Assembly: GCF_001042475.2 (NCBI RefSeq)
Contig: NZ_LECW02000004.1
Location: 310,001 to 374,000, forward strand
From: Bacillus glycinifermentans
Lineage (GTDB): Bacteria; Bacillota; Bacilli; Bacillales; Bacillaceae
Direction: 5' to 3'
Length of the DNA stretch: 64,000 nucleotides
Shown: positions 18,154-26,925 of the stretch, in pieces
Position numbering within the stretch: position 1 is the stretch's first letter
How the letters are laid out: each line of letters begins with the position of its first letter
Notes under the pieces: model-generated
What the model saw: the letters and a program-made list of their open reading frames with translations, nothing else
Databases searched by the model: none
Told to the model about the DNA's origin: nothing
Translations under genes and position numbers: made by a program

Positions 18154-18813
18154 TTACTCATATTTTTGTTCAGCTGCGTTTTGAAGAATTGCTTCTATTT
18201 CGGACACTAATTTTTCCGGTCTTCTCGTGTCCATATCTTCTAACGGGTTTTCCCAGTCTAGATTCTTAATTAAGAGCACATAAAAAGTGCCTGAAGGTTC
18301 AATATCTTCATACCAGCCAACATCTAAAATCAAGCGGCTTTCTTTATGTTCCAACTGTAATAATGATGACGTAAAGTTAAACCAGTCATCACTGTCCTCC
18401 TCCAACTGATCGGGATCGATATCAATTAGTTTATTATAAGAGACGGTCCATCCTTGAGGGATTCTCAGACGTAAATAGTCAGGAGGACCTTCAAAAATGA
18501 AAATGTACCTTTCAAATGCCGCTGCTTCTATTTTCCAAATGATCCGTTCCAATTCGTTTACTAGCTGCTGCCGTTCTTCAACATTGATTGTGTCCATCAG
18601 TTCCCCATGATCGTCGCAAATATGTATAAGATATTCATCTTCTCCTTTAATGATTTTTACCACAGCGTTATATCTTTGTTTTTCTAATTCTATCAATTTG
18701 GTATTTGGTTTAACATTATCTTGTGAGACGGTTAAATCATTATATTTAACGAACCAGCCGCTTGGTATATTTATAGGTTCTAAAGATTTAATGGAATTAA
18801 GTAAATCGTTCAC
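18154..18813 (-). CDS. Putative immunity protein with internal duplication
   Basis: 219-residue acidic soluble protein, family not recognised. It appears to be two related halves: IPSGWFVKYNDL near residue 16 and IPQGWTVSYNKLIDIDPD near 116, each followed by a segment with Asp/Glu-rich beta sequence (ELMDTINVEERQQLVNELE in the first; LILDVGWYEDI in the second). No signal peptide or membrane segment. The start codon is GTG at 18813 in AAGGGGTG. It lies in the row of immunity-type genes behind frameshifted coding remnants, so an immunity role is inferred from context only. Confidence 0.6.
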   Translation of the reverse strand: MNDLLNSIKSLEPINIPSGWFVKYNDLTVSQDNVKPNTKLIELEKQRYNAVVKIIKGEDEYLIHICDDHGELMDTINVEERQQLVNELERIIWKIEAAAFERYIFIFEGPPDYLRLRIPQGWTVSYNKLIDIDPDQLEEDSDDWFNFTSSLLQLEHKESRLILDVGWYEDIEPSGTFYVLLIKNLDWENPLEDMDTRRPEKLVSEIEAILQNAAEQKYE

Positions 18814-18891
18814 CCCTTATTGATATATTCGTCTCTTGAATCATATTGTATAAATAACGGCTGATCCGTGATCATGATACAATCCATAAGT

Positions 18892-19066
18892 TCACTGTTC
18901 ACCCTCGTTATTGTTTATCCAGATCATAACCATTTTATTGTTAGGATTATAGACAAACTGTGTTTGTGTTTTACTCCTTGTGCAATTTCTCTACCCTCTC
19001 GGTAATGACCGGGAAATAATGTACCGGCTATTGCAGGGAATGAAAGGGGGTTAACTTTTGCAACGA
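18892..19066 (-). pseudogene. Frameshifted coding remnant upstream of the duplicated-domain gene
   Basis: The minus strand reads IAGTLFPGHYREGREIAQGV in one frame and, after a single frame change near 18960, TQFVYNPNNKMVMIWINNNE to a stop at 18892-18894. Both parts look like real protein. It probably is the C-terminal end of a lost toxin or similar protein. Between it and the next gene (18814-18891) a third frame stays open to a stop at the GTG start. Confidence 0.5.
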
Positions 19067-19093
19067 CCGAATATTTTATTTGTCAAAAACGGT

Positions 19094-19588
19094 TTATGAC
19101 ACTTCATCAAATTTATACGCTACAATTTTCCCCTCTGGATAATCACCGCTCCAACCGCAAGGAAAAGCACCAAACTGATATATTTCAAATATTTTTTCAA
19201 AAAAGGAATTAGTTTTTCCATTTATCGCTCTATTTATAGCACAATTATGAAGATCAGCGGCAACATCATGATAAAACACGCCATATTCAAACGAGCTCTT
19301 TCTTACATTTTCAGCAATTATATCTAATAATTCTTCCAATCCTTTAGGTTTTTTACTTTCTGACATTGAATAATAATCATTCCAAACTTTACTCATTTCT
19401 AATTCTTTAATATCCCTCCAATTATATTCATCCTCACCGACTATTTCTTCAAAAGCTAAATGTTCAGCTGTTTTAAAATCTTTAATAAGAACAACGTCAT
19501 TGAGAACAGTTTCAAAACGCTCAACTTGAAAACCTTTTGAAAATTGAATAACTTCTTCAACTGGGATATTAAATACACTTTGACCCAT
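19094..19588 (-). CDS. Putative immunity protein (DLHxCAxNR / PCGW family), copy A
   Basis: 164-residue acidic soluble protein, family name not known to me. It is a clear paralogue of the gene at 19807-20295: shared VEEVI-F start, DVV, DLHNCAINRAINGK against DLHKCALNRLVNGE, IFEIYQFG against IFEIYKLG, and PCGW-G-YPEG near the end. The base composition is visibly AT-richer than the core genes around. Its ATG overlaps by one base (TAATG) the stop of a short open frame ending LWERWHNK, so translation is probably coupled to a former toxin. Immunity role is inferred. Confidence 0.6.
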   Translation of the reverse strand: MGQSVFNIPVEEVIQFSKGFQVERFETVLNDVVLIKDFKTAEHLAFEEIVGEDEYNWRDIKELEMSKVWNDYYSMSESKKPKGLEELLDIIAENVRKSSFEYGVFYHDVAADLHNCAINRAINGKTNSFFEKIFEIYQFGAFPCGWSGDYPEGKIVAYKFDEVS

Positions 19589-19778
19589 TATTTGTTATGC
19601 CACCTTTCCCAAAGGCCAACTGTTGCTCCTCTAATTTATTTGTATTGCACTAACTTCATGTCTTTATGCCCGTCACGAATTAAAATGTCATCATGCCTAA
19701 GCTCGCACTTCGTTTCTATTCTATCATTGCATGCAGCACTGTACTCTATAATGGTACAACCATCATGAGTCCTTACTT
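19588..19778 (-). pseudogene. Toxin-tip remnant ending LWERWHNK, upstream of immunity copy A
   Basis: From about 19778 one frame reads DGCTIIEYSAACNDRIETK and HDDILIRDGHKDMKLVQYK to a stop at 19636-19638. In the same frame it goes on as IRGATVGLWERWHNK to a TAA at 19588-19590, which overlaps the start of the next gene. The first part has no start codon with ribosome binding site. Sharing the LWER..NK ending with 20292-20345, and a 13-bp identity (19602-19614 and 20306-20318), links the two cassettes. Confidence 0.5.
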
Positions 19779-19806
19779 TTTAAAAGCCTGTAAATATAGT
19801 TTGTTT

Positions 19807-20295
19807 TTATTCTGGTGAATATACAATCATTCTCCCTTCTGGATATTCGCCTTCCCATCCACAAGGCCAACCCCCTAGTTTATAAATCTCAAAGATTCTT
19901 TCGTAAAAATTATCAACTTCTCCATTTACCAAACGATTTAATGCACACTTATGTAAATCTCCCATTACTTCTTCAAAAATATCAATATATTCTGATACAA
20001 AATCATCTGGAAAGTTCTCAGATGATTGAATAATCTCCCATATAGGATGATCCATAGAGTTTAAATCGTGTTCATATAATTGTCCTATTATTTCCCCACT
20101 TTCTGAGGATTTAATATCTTCCCAAACATTTTCAACTTCATCCAAATCTTGAGACCATGCTAATTCTTGTGCTCTTTCATAATCATTAACCATAACAACA
20201 TCACGATTTAGAAGGTTTTCATTACGAAAAAAGTGCAAATTTGCAATAAAATGAATAACCTCTTCGACTAAATGAGTGTTTCTTCCGTACTTCAT
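19807..20295 (-). CDS. Putative immunity protein (DLHxCAxNR / PCGW family), copy B
   Basis: 162-residue acidic soluble protein, paralogue of 19094-19588 and AT-rich like it. Conserved elements: LVEEVIHFIANLHF, RDVVMVNDYERAQELAW, DLHKCALNRLVNGE near residue 110 and GGWPCGWEGEYPEG near 140. Its ATG overlaps by four bases (ATGA) the stop of a 17-codon open frame ending LWERLINK. No membrane or signal segment, so it should act in the cytoplasm. Immunity role is inferred from this arrangement and from the neighbouring Imm50 gene. Confidence 0.6.
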   Translation of the reverse strand: MKYGRNTHLVEEVIHFIANLHFFRNENLLNRDVVMVNDYERAQELAWSQDLDEVENVWEDIKSSESGEIIGQLYEHDLNSMDHPIWEIIQSSENFPDDFVSEYIDIFEEVMGDLHKCALNRLVNGEVDNFYERIFEIYKLGGWPCGWEGEYPEGRMIVYSPE

Positions 20296-20345
20296 TTATT
20301 GATCAACCTTTCCCAAAGATCTTCGGTAACACCGCCATCTCTTTG
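20292..20345 (-). pseudogene. Toxin-tip remnant ending LWERLINK, upstream of immunity copy B
   Basis: 17 sense codons (QRDGGVTEDLWERLINK) between an upstream TAG and a TGA at 20292-20294, which overlaps the next ATG. It resembles the 19588-19635 tail. No further toxin sequence can be followed to the right in this frame. Confidence 0.45.
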
Positions 20346-20398
20346 CTAAATGGTTTTGAAGGGATATCAATCCAGCGCAACATATAATACATAAAAAC

Positions 20399-21110
20399 TT
20401 AAGAAATCCTCCGATATTTAAGAAAATTGGAATGGATATGGATCATCTTCACAATCCCAAGCTCTTTCACCGGCGTTTTCTCTACATCCACGCGGATGAT
20501 CGGGGTTCCGATGCGGCGGCCGGTGGCGGACGCCGGCTGTTGGGCATAGACTCGGACGTTCGTTTGGACTTGAAAGGATTTTGTTTCCTTTTTGTGTAAC
20601 CGCTGTTTTTGGCGATTTGGCGAGTGGGATGCGTTTGTCAGCTGTTTTGCCGCTTGTAAATTGACGTATTTCGGTCTTGAACGATTCATCCAGCTCATAA
20701 ACGGCATTGATGGTGTCCTGCCGGGTTTTTTGAGCTTTCATTTTATCAATATAATCGTCAAGCGTCCAATTTTCCAAGTTAACGATATAGCTGATGCTCG
20801 CAATGATTGAATCCATCTCCAGTTTGAGCACCGAAACGATTTCCGTCGCCTTCAATGATCCGAACCTGACAGCTTATTTTGTCCTTTATATTCCTGGCAC
20901 ACCTTTAAAAAAGCAATTTGCGAATCAACTAGCTTTAGCCAGCTGGCATCGATTTCAGCCTGTCCCCTCTGGTTTTCCAGATGCAGGTGCAATATTGTTT
21001 TTTCTAAATTTCTTTTCTGCCTCTTTTAACTTTTTCAATTTGTCTTCTACATCATTTAAATTTTGGTTAACCGTGCTGTGAATGTAATCCAATGTGCCCT
21101 CATGATTCAT
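20399..21110 (-). pseudogene. Decayed LXG/YwqJ-type locus, N-terminal portions
   Basis: A start at 21110 (MNHEGTLDYIHSTVNQNLND) has a good GAGGTGGAG site, but its frame stops at 20955-20957. One frame over continues LENQRGQAEIDASWLKLVDS and stops at 20852-20854. A TTG at 20855 then opens a frame with SIIASISYIVNLENWTLDDY and KTRQDTINAVYELDESFKTE, which resembles the middle of LXG domains (I..IV.L....D, TI..LY..D). Near 20575 the reading changes frame again to FQVQTNVRVYAQQPASATG and ends at 20399. At least two frameshifts. Identification as LXG is by pattern only; the nearby nfi supports it. Confidence 0.45.
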
Positions 21111-21321
21111 ATGCTCCACCTCGAAAACACTTAAAAAGGCGGAATATACAGAATAACCCTCTGCAATATCCCCTTATATCCAAAAGAAAAATAGACCTGC
21201 TTATTCACCCGAACCAAAGCTGAATCGGGTAAAAGATAATGGTTCTAATAGCAATTGAAATTTCGTGACTTCCGAGAAAGATTCGGTGTAATATCGAGCT
21301 GTTCGAATGCTTTGAATCCAC

Positions 21322-21374
21322 AAAAAAAGATTCGCACAGAGGCCTTGACAGGCTTTCTATTGCGAATCTTTTTT
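21322..21374 (-). terminator. Terminator downstream of cccA
   Basis: AAAAAAGATTCGCA and TGCGAATCTTTTTT pair perfectly around a 25-nt loop that has its own short stem. It ends cccA transcripts and, being symmetric, could act on both strands. The rest of 21111-21436 shows no gene. Confidence 0.75.
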
Positions 21375-21436
21375 GAAAGGATTTTGGCATATACTATCTA
21401 TTTCATATTGTGGCTTCAGCAGCCATCGGAATACGG

Positions 21437-21796
21437 CTACTTGATCTCGGAAACCCATTTCGCCATATCATCCAGCTTTTCGGCAGGAACAAGTCCGGCA
21501 GGCATTCCGTTTCCGCCTTTTTCAATCTTTTCTTTAATTTGTCCTTGATCAAGGTGGTCTCCGACTCCTTTTAATTTCGGACCTGATACGCCTTCATAGT
21601 TTTCGCCGTGGCACGACACGCAGTTCGCCTTGTAGATCTCTTCCGGCGATGCATCCGCCTTGTTTTCTTCAGCGGTTTTATTCCCTTTTCCGGCAATCTC
21701 TTTTGCATCGTATTGACCCTTTATCGATAAAATCACAACAAGACCTATGCCCAAAATGGCGATCACTAAAAATGGAATCAATGGATTGCGGTTCAT
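21437..21796 (-). CDS. cccA: Cytochrome c550
   Basis: 119-residue membrane-anchored c-type cytochrome. One N-terminal membrane segment (residues 7-25, PFLVIAILGIGLVVIL), then a Lys/Glu-rich linker, then a haem domain with the CVSCH haem-binding motif near residue 59 and an axial Met in GGNGMPAG near 98. It carries electrons on the outer face of the membrane. It lies just downstream of sigA, as in B. subtilis. A class I cytochrome fold of about 75 residues is the usual length. Confidence 0.93.
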   Translation of the reverse strand: MNRNPLIPFLVIAILGIGLVVILSIKGQYDAKEIAGKGNKTAEENKADASPEEIYKANCVSCHGENYEGVSGPKLKGVGDHLDQGQIKEKIEKGGNGMPAGLVPAEKLDDMAKWVSEIK

Positions 21797-21845
21797 TTTA
21801 CATCCCCCTTTTTCATTTACCCCTGCCCCTATGTAAACAATTCTA

Positions 21846-21873
21846 ATTCTACTTTAATTTTACAAAAAGTAAA
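21846..21873 (-). promoter_or_regulatory. Possible cccA promoter
   Basis: TTTACT (21868-21873), 16-nt spacer, TAGAAT (21846-21851) on the minus strand, 50 bases before the cccA start. The remaining AT-rich stretch to 22120 shows no gene. Confidence 0.45.
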
Positions 21874-22121
21874 CCGGTTTTGAAACAAAAGCCAATGAAG
21901 TTCACATTTTAGACAAATGATCGATGAAGACTAAATGTTTTATTTCATAAGTTGAAAATCAAATTTTGAATGCGGTTTCAACAACAATTATAAAGGGCTT
22001 TTCCTAGAACCTCAAGATTATAATGGCTTAAAAACAATTTTTGACGATTTGCAAAATCGAAAAAAATTAAGTAAAATATAATCGGGTTTACCAATAATAG
22101 CGCTTTCATAACTTTAAAAAC

Positions 22122-22150
22122 AAAAAAAGAACGGATCCGGCGGACCCGTT
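22122..22150 (-). terminator. sigA operon terminator
   Basis: On the minus strand AACGGGTCC pairs with GGATCCGTT across GCC and is followed by CTTTTTTT, five bases beyond the sigA stop. Confidence 0.88.
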
Positions 22151-22154
22151 CATC

Positions 22155-23276
22155 TTACTCGAGAAAATCTTTCAGACGTTTGCTTCTGCTTGGATGTCTC
22201 AATTTACGAAGTGCTTTGGCTTCTATTTGACGAATTCGTTCCCTTGTTACCCCAAATACCTTACCAACTTCTTCTAACGTTCTAGTCCGTCCGTCATCAA
22301 GACCGAAACGAAGGCGCAATACGTTTTCTTCGCGGTCTGTCAGCGTATCCAGCACGTCTTCAAGCTGTTCTTTCAGCAGTTCATATGCCGCATGATCTGA
22401 CGGAGAAGTCGCTTCCTGGTCTTCGATGAAATCGCCGAGGTGTGAATCATCCTCTTCTCCTATCGGAGTTTCAAGGGAAACCGGTTCCTGGGCAATCTTA
22501 AGAATTTCGCGGACTTTTTCAGGTGTCAAATCCATATCTTCTGCAATTTCTTCAGGAGTTGGCTCCCGGCCGAGATCCTGAAGGAGCTGCCTTTGAACAC
22601 GGATCAGTTTGTTGATGGTTTCCACCATATGAACAGGAATCCTGATCGTTCTCGCCTGGTCGGCTATTGCTCTTGTAATCGCCTGTCTGATCCACCATGT
22701 AGCGTATGTGCTGAATTTGTATCCTTTGCGGTAGTCAAACTTTTCAACCGCCTTCATCAGACCCATGTTTCCTTCCTGGATCAGGTCTAAGAAAAGCATG
22801 CCGCGGCCGACATACCGTTTTGCGATGCTGACAACAAGCCGCAAGTTCGCTTCGGCAAGGCGCCGCTTGGATTCTTCGTCGCCTTCTTCGATCTTTTTGG
22901 CATATTCGATTTCTTCTTTTGCAGACAGGAGATTAACCCGTCCGATCTCTTTCAAGTACATCCGGACAGGGTCGTTTATCTTAACGCCCGGGGGCACGCT
23001 TAAATCATTCAGATCAAACTCTTCTTCAGCTTTAGCCAGCTGTTGAATATTAGGATCCTCATTTTCTTCGTTTTCGCTAATTAATTCAACGCCCTGCTCT
23101 CCTAAAAATTCATAATACTCATCCATTTGGTCTGATTCGATATCGAAACTGGACATGCGCTCAGCAATTTCTTCATATGTGAGCACACCGCGTTTTTTTC
23201 CGGCCTCTGTTAATTGGTCCCTTACCTGTTCAAACGTGAATTCAGTTTCGGTCTCGTGTGCTTGTTTATCAGCCAT
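22155..23276 (-). CDS. sigA: Primary sigma factor SigA (RpoD)
   Basis: 373-residue housekeeping sigma factor of RNA polymerase. Region 1.1 is acidic (residues 1-95); region 1.2 begins at [11 protein letters not shown]; region 2 holds [20 protein letters not shown] and the DNA-contacting [18 protein letters not shown]; region 3 holds [10 protein letters not shown]; region 4.2 has the helix-turn-helix [20 protein letters not shown]. It is third in the yqxD-dnaG-sigA macromolecular synthesis operon and followed by a terminator. It recognises the TTGACA-17-TATAAT promoters noted elsewhere in this window. Confidence 0.98.
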   Translation of the reverse strand: MADKQAHETETEFTFEQVRDQLTEAGKKRGVLTYEEIAERMSSFDIESDQMDEYYEFLGEQGVELISENEENEDPNIQQLAKAEEEFDLNDLSVPPGVKINDPVRMYLKEIGRVNLLSAKEEIEYAKKIEEGDEESKRRLAEANLRLVVSIAKRYVGRGMLFLDLIQEGNMGLMKAVEKFDYRKGYKFSTYATWWIRQAITRAIADQARTIRIPVHMVETINKLIRVQRQLLQDLGREPTPEEIAEDMDLTPEKVREILKIAQEPVSLETPIGEEDDSHLGDFIEDQEATSPSDHAAYELLKEQLEDVLDTLTDREENVLRLRFGLDDGRTRTLEEVGKVFGVTRERIRQIEAKALRKLRHPSRSKRLKDFLE

Positions 23277-23476
23277 TCATGGATCCCTCCTTCCAAAACT
23301 TACAGACGAATTCTAAAAGCGTCCCGCTTTATTTGTTCCTATTTCACGCTTTTAAGCCTTATATCTGTCTAGAGCTTAACGGGAAAGCAAATCATAAATT
23401 GACAATATGTGATTAGGACAAGCATTTGCTCCTCCGTAAGGATTCATTGCCAAATGCTCTCCTATTATATAACGAT

Positions 23477-25300
23477 TTATTTTAGCGAACGGTTCAACTT
23501 AATAATTTCCTGAGCTAAAGTCGCCGCTTTAATAAAATCCTTTTGCCGTTCGGCTTCCGTCCTTGCAGCTTCTTTTTCTTTTATCATTGACCAATTTCGG
23601 TAATTCAACACTTTTTTTACGTAATCAGATAATTCCGTTTCGCTGAGCTCATCGTTTATCTGAAGCATTAAAATATCCGTAAGAAGCTGGCCCAGCTCCT
23701 GATCATCAATTCTTTTAAAGAGCTGCTGGATAGAAATGTCGGCTCCTTCTTCATACATGGCATACAAATAAGCCGCTATCGCCCTGTGCTGATCAAGGTT
23801 AAACTCAAAGCCGACGCGGTCCAAAACCTTTCGGATGACGTCCCGGTCGCGAATCATGTGGGCGATCAGCAGTCGCTCGGCGTTTTCATGAGCCGGTCGA
23901 AGCCCCGTTTTTTTTCGCGGAGGCCGCGGGACTGAAGTGCGCCGTTCCTGCAATTCGTTACGGCCGCTGTCCCTTTTCCTGCCGGCGGATTCTTTTTCAA
24001 AAACGGAAAGCTGCTCTTTCAGCGAATCGAGTGAGAGCGAAAACTCATTTGCCAGCTGCTTGATATAGATCTCCTGCTCAAGAGGCCCGCTGAGCTGGCT
24101 GACTTCCTTTAATACATCGTTGATGTAGGCTAAACGGTCACCTTCATCAGACAGATTTTTTCCCTTGCGGAAATAGTGCATTTTAAACGTCATGATCGTG
24201 ACGCTGGACCCTATTACATCCTGCTTGAATTTTTCGCCGCCGAATTTTTTGATGTAGTCATCGGGATCCAGGCCGTCGGGAATCATCGCAACCTTGACGG
24301 TACAACCCCGCTTTTGAAGCATGTCAGCCGCTTTCAGCGTGGCCTCGTATCCGGCCTGATCCGAATCATAGCAAAGGATGACCTCTCCGACATTACGCCT
24401 GATGACCTTTGCATGCTCTTCCGTAAGGGCTGTTCCCATCGTCGCGATCGCTTCTTTCACACCTGAACCGACGGCTGAAATGACATCGGCAAACCCTTCA
24501 AAAAGGACGGCCCTTTCTTCTTTTCGAATGTGAAGCCGCGCCTGGTGAAAATGGTACAGCAGCTTGCTTTTTCGGAAAATCGGGGTTTCGGGACTGTTCA
24601 TATATTTCGGATGCTCTCCGGTGAACGTCCGTCCCGAAAATGCGACCGTTGTTCCGTGGTGATCATGAATCGGGAACATAATCCGATTCCTGAAGCGGTC
24701 AAAATAGCCGTCTCCGTTTTCACGCCTGATGATCAGGCCCGCTTTTTCCATCAAGCCGGCTTCAAAGCCTCTCCGCTCTAAAAATTTCGTTATGAAATCC
24801 CATGAATCAAGAGCGCAGCCGATTTCAAACCGCTCGATCTCTTCCATCGAAATGCCTCTCTCGAGCAAATAATCGAGCGCTTTTTGGCCTTCTTTTGTAT
24901 TGACCAGCAAATGATGATAAAATTTCTTTAACAGCTCATGAGCTTCCGCCATCTTCTGTTCATCTGAATTGCCGGAGCTGTATGAGGAAACAGCCGTTAC
25001 ATGATCAGGCATATCGATATGATATTTGTCCGCCAAATGAGTCACTGCTTCACTAAATGAATAACCTTCGATTTGTCTTAAAAATGAAAAGACATTTCCT
25101 CCCGCTCCGCACCCAAAACAGTGGAAGATCTGTTTTTCTCCAGAAACGGAAAAAGATGGCGTATTCTCGCCGTGAAATGGACAGAGCCCAAAATAATTAC
25201 GCCCCTGTTTTCTTAACTGGACGTACTCTCCAATCACTTCAACGATATCAGCCGATTTCTGAACTTGTTCTACAATTTCATCCGGTATACGATTGCCCAT
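23477..25300 (-). CDS. dnaG: DNA primase
   Basis: 607-residue primase, which makes RNA primers for replication. The N-terminal CHC2 zinc finger has Cys40, His43, Cys61 and Cys64 (CPFH, CFGC). The central Toprim domain shows [12 protein letters not shown] near residue 265 and [13 protein letters not shown] near 310. The C-terminal part (about 450-607) is the helicase-binding domain. A 200-base gap to sigA holds no gene but may carry the sporulation promoter described for this operon in B. subtilis. Confidence 0.97.
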   Translation of the reverse strand: MGNRIPDEIVEQVQKSADIVEVIGEYVQLRKQGRNYFGLCPFHGENTPSFSVSGEKQIFHCFGCGAGGNVFSFLRQIEGYSFSEAVTHLADKYHIDMPDHVTAVSSYSSGNSDEQKMAEAHELLKKFYHHLLVNTKEGQKALDYLLERGISMEEIERFEIGCALDSWDFITKFLERRGFEAGLMEKAGLIIRRENGDGYFDRFRNRIMFPIHDHHGTTVAFSGRTFTGEHPKYMNSPETPIFRKSKLLYHFHQARLHIRKEERAVLFEGFADVISAVGSGVKEAIATMGTALTEEHAKVIRRNVGEVILCYDSDQAGYEATLKAADMLQKRGCTVKVAMIPDGLDPDDYIKKFGGEKFKQDVIGSSVTIMTFKMHYFRKGKNLSDEGDRLAYINDVLKEVSQLSGPLEQEIYIKQLANEFSLSLDSLKEQLSVFEKESAGRKRDSGRNELQERRTSVPRPPRKKTGLRPAHENAERLLIAHMIRDRDVIRKVLDRVGFEFNLDQHRAIAAYLYAMYEEGADISIQQLFKRIDDQELGQLLTDILMLQINDELSETELSDYVKKVLNYRNWSMIKEKEAARTEAERQKDFIKAATLAQEIIKLNRSLK

Positions 25301-25332
25301 GTTCCAACACTCCGTCGTACATAATTCGCTGC

Positions 25333-25824
25333 TTAGTACGTAAATCCTTCAATTTTCGACAAGATTTTTTGCAGCTCTCTGACAAATCGCTCCCTGTCTC
25401 CTTTGACAAGCTTTTTCGGGCCTTTTGTGTAGCGCCCGCTCCTTCTCAGTTTTTGAGAAATGTGACGGCGGCAAAGCGCGAGATCGATGGACTTCTCCTC
25501 GAAACGAAATCCTCTCTCTGACATCACAAAGACCTTTTTGCCAAGCAAGAGTGATGCGAGCCCGATATCCTGTGTAATGACCAAATCACCTGCGCGAACA
25601 TGATTGGCAATGTACAGATCCGCCGCTTCTTTATGCGGATCGACGTACTTCCAATTCTCTCTTTCTTCCCTTGTGACTTGATAATGTTCGAATGAAGCCA
25701 CGAACACAACATCCACTTCGTATTCGGATGCCACTTTCAGCACCTCGTCTTTTACCGGGCATGCGTCTGCATCGACAAAAATCGTCCTTTTGTTTTCAAG
25801 AAGACTAATTCTCCATCCCTCCAT
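25333..25824 (-). CDS. yqxD: YaiI/YqxD-family protein (DUF188)
   Basis: 163-residue protein of the YaiI/YqxD family, related to PIN-like nuclease folds. Hallmarks: the N-terminal [14 protein letters not shown], then [15 protein letters not shown] near residue 85, SERGF and the basic [11 protein letters not shown] near 135. Function is unproven. I chose the ATG at 25824 with AGGAG just upstream. It is the first gene of the dnaG-sigA operon. Confidence 0.88.
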   Translation of the reverse strand: MEGWRISLLENKRTIFVDADACPVKDEVLKVASEYEVDVVFVASFEHYQVTREERENWKYVDPHKEAADLYIANHVRAGDLVITQDIGLASLLLGKKVFVMSERGFRFEEKSIDLALCRRHISQKLRRSGRYTKGPKKLVKGDRERFVRELQKILSKIEGFTY

Positions 25825-26051
25825 CAAACTCCTGCTATAAATACGGGCAAAATCACACAGGTTTCAAAATAATCGATCTATAAAGAATTTGTCGAAAGTT
25901 TTTTTCTTGAAATTCTTGACACGATACCCATAATAGTTTATTCGTTCTGTACTAAGCTTAAACCTAAAATTAATCATTTTATCACAATTTTTTATTATAA
26001 TACAAATGGGTCAAAGATGCTAACATTTTCACTTTTCCCAAAACGCCCAAA

Positions 26052-26083
26052 GCAAAAACCCAGGATGGGGTGTCCTGAGTTTT
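26052..26083 (-). terminator. Terminator downstream of ppsR
   Basis: On the minus strand AACTCAGGA pairs with TCCTGGGTT and is followed by TTTTTGC. The AT-rich gap 25830-26050 that follows should contain the promoters of the dnaG-sigA operon, but I cannot single one out. Confidence 0.8.
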
Positions 26084-26087
26084 ATGT

Positions 26088-26900
26088 TTAGGCCCTTTTT
26101 GTCATCATGTTATGGATCATGTTAGCCGTTTCTTCTACCGCTTTATTCGATACGTCTACGACGTTGCAGCCGATGCGGTTCACGACTTTTTCAAAGAATT
26201 CGAGCTCTTCTTTGATGCGGTTGATGTTGGCATATATTGCTTTGTCATTGAGGCCCAACGATTTTAGGCGCTCTTTCCGGATATGGTTCAGCTTATCAGG
26301 GCTGATTTTCAAGCCGATGCATTTCGCCGGATCAACGGTAAAGAGCTCTTCCGGAGGATCGACTTCCGGAACGATCGGCACGTTTGCCACCTTCAGGCGC
26401 TTGTGAGCCAAATATTGTGATAATGGGGTTTTAGACGTTCTCGATACGCCGATTAAGACGATATCCGCTTTTAATATCCCCCGCGGGTCCCTGCCGTCGT
26501 CATACTTCACGGCAAATTCGATCGCTTCCACCTTTTTGAAGTAATCTTCGTCAAGCTGGCGGACGCGCCCCGGCTCATATTTGGCGCTAAAACCGTAGAC
26601 GGACTCCATTTTCTCGATCAGCGGGCCGATGATATCGTAATAGACTACGTTTCTTTTTTCAGCTTCAGCAATTAAAAATTCGCGGATTTCCGGCACAACG
26701 AGCGTAAAGCAGATGATGCCGCCGTCGGCTTCTGCCAGCGAAATGACTTCTTTAATTGTTCCGCGGTCTTCCACATATGGAATCCGCCTGATATTGGTAT
26801 GCTCAGATGAACCGTTGAATTGACTGACCGCCGCCTTAACAACCAGTTCGGCCGTCTCGCCGACAGAGTCGGATACAACATAAATCGTCCGATTATTCAT
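26088..26900 (-). CDS. ppsR: Pyruvate, phosphate dikinase / PEP synthase regulatory protein
   Basis: 270-residue DUF299 protein, formerly YqfL. These proteins are kinase/phosphorylases that switch PPDK or PEP synthase by ADP-dependent phosphorylation and Pi-dependent dephosphorylation. The P-loop is [16 protein letters not shown] near residue 150, and [13 protein letters not shown] marks the N-terminus. I chose the ATG at 26900 with GGGGGAT upstream; the longer frame overlaps ccpN. It follows ccpN after 25 bases, as in B. subtilis where it modulates CcpN activity. Confidence 0.92.
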   Translation of the reverse strand: MNNRTIYVVSDSVGETAELVVKAAVSQFNGSSEHTNIRRIPYVEDRGTIKEVISLAEADGGIICFTLVVPEIREFLIAEAEKRNVVYYDIIGPLIEKMESVYGFSAKYEPGRVRQLDEDYFKKVEAIEFAVKYDDGRDPRGILKADIVLIGVSRTSKTPLSQYLAHKRLKVANVPIVPEVDPPEELFTVDPAKCIGLKISPDKLNHIRKERLKSLGLNDKAIYANINRIKEELEFFEKVVNRIGCNVVDVSNKAVEETANMIHNMMTKRA

Positions 26901-26925
26901 GATATCCCCCCATTGGTTTTTCACT

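Noticed and set aside
17937-18269. Plus-strand 110-codon frame in the island
   Set aside because: No ribosome binding site and it overlaps the 18154-18813 gene; the opposite strand reads better as decayed protein.
25057-25521. 154-codon plus-strand frame over the dnaG/yqxD junction (an antisense gene was once proposed near dnaG)
   Set aside because: No ribosome binding site, no family pattern, and it lies fully over two well-supported genes.
25830-26050. TTGACA at about 25916-25921 on the plus strand as a promoter
   Set aside because: No -10 box at the right distance and no plus-strand gene follows.
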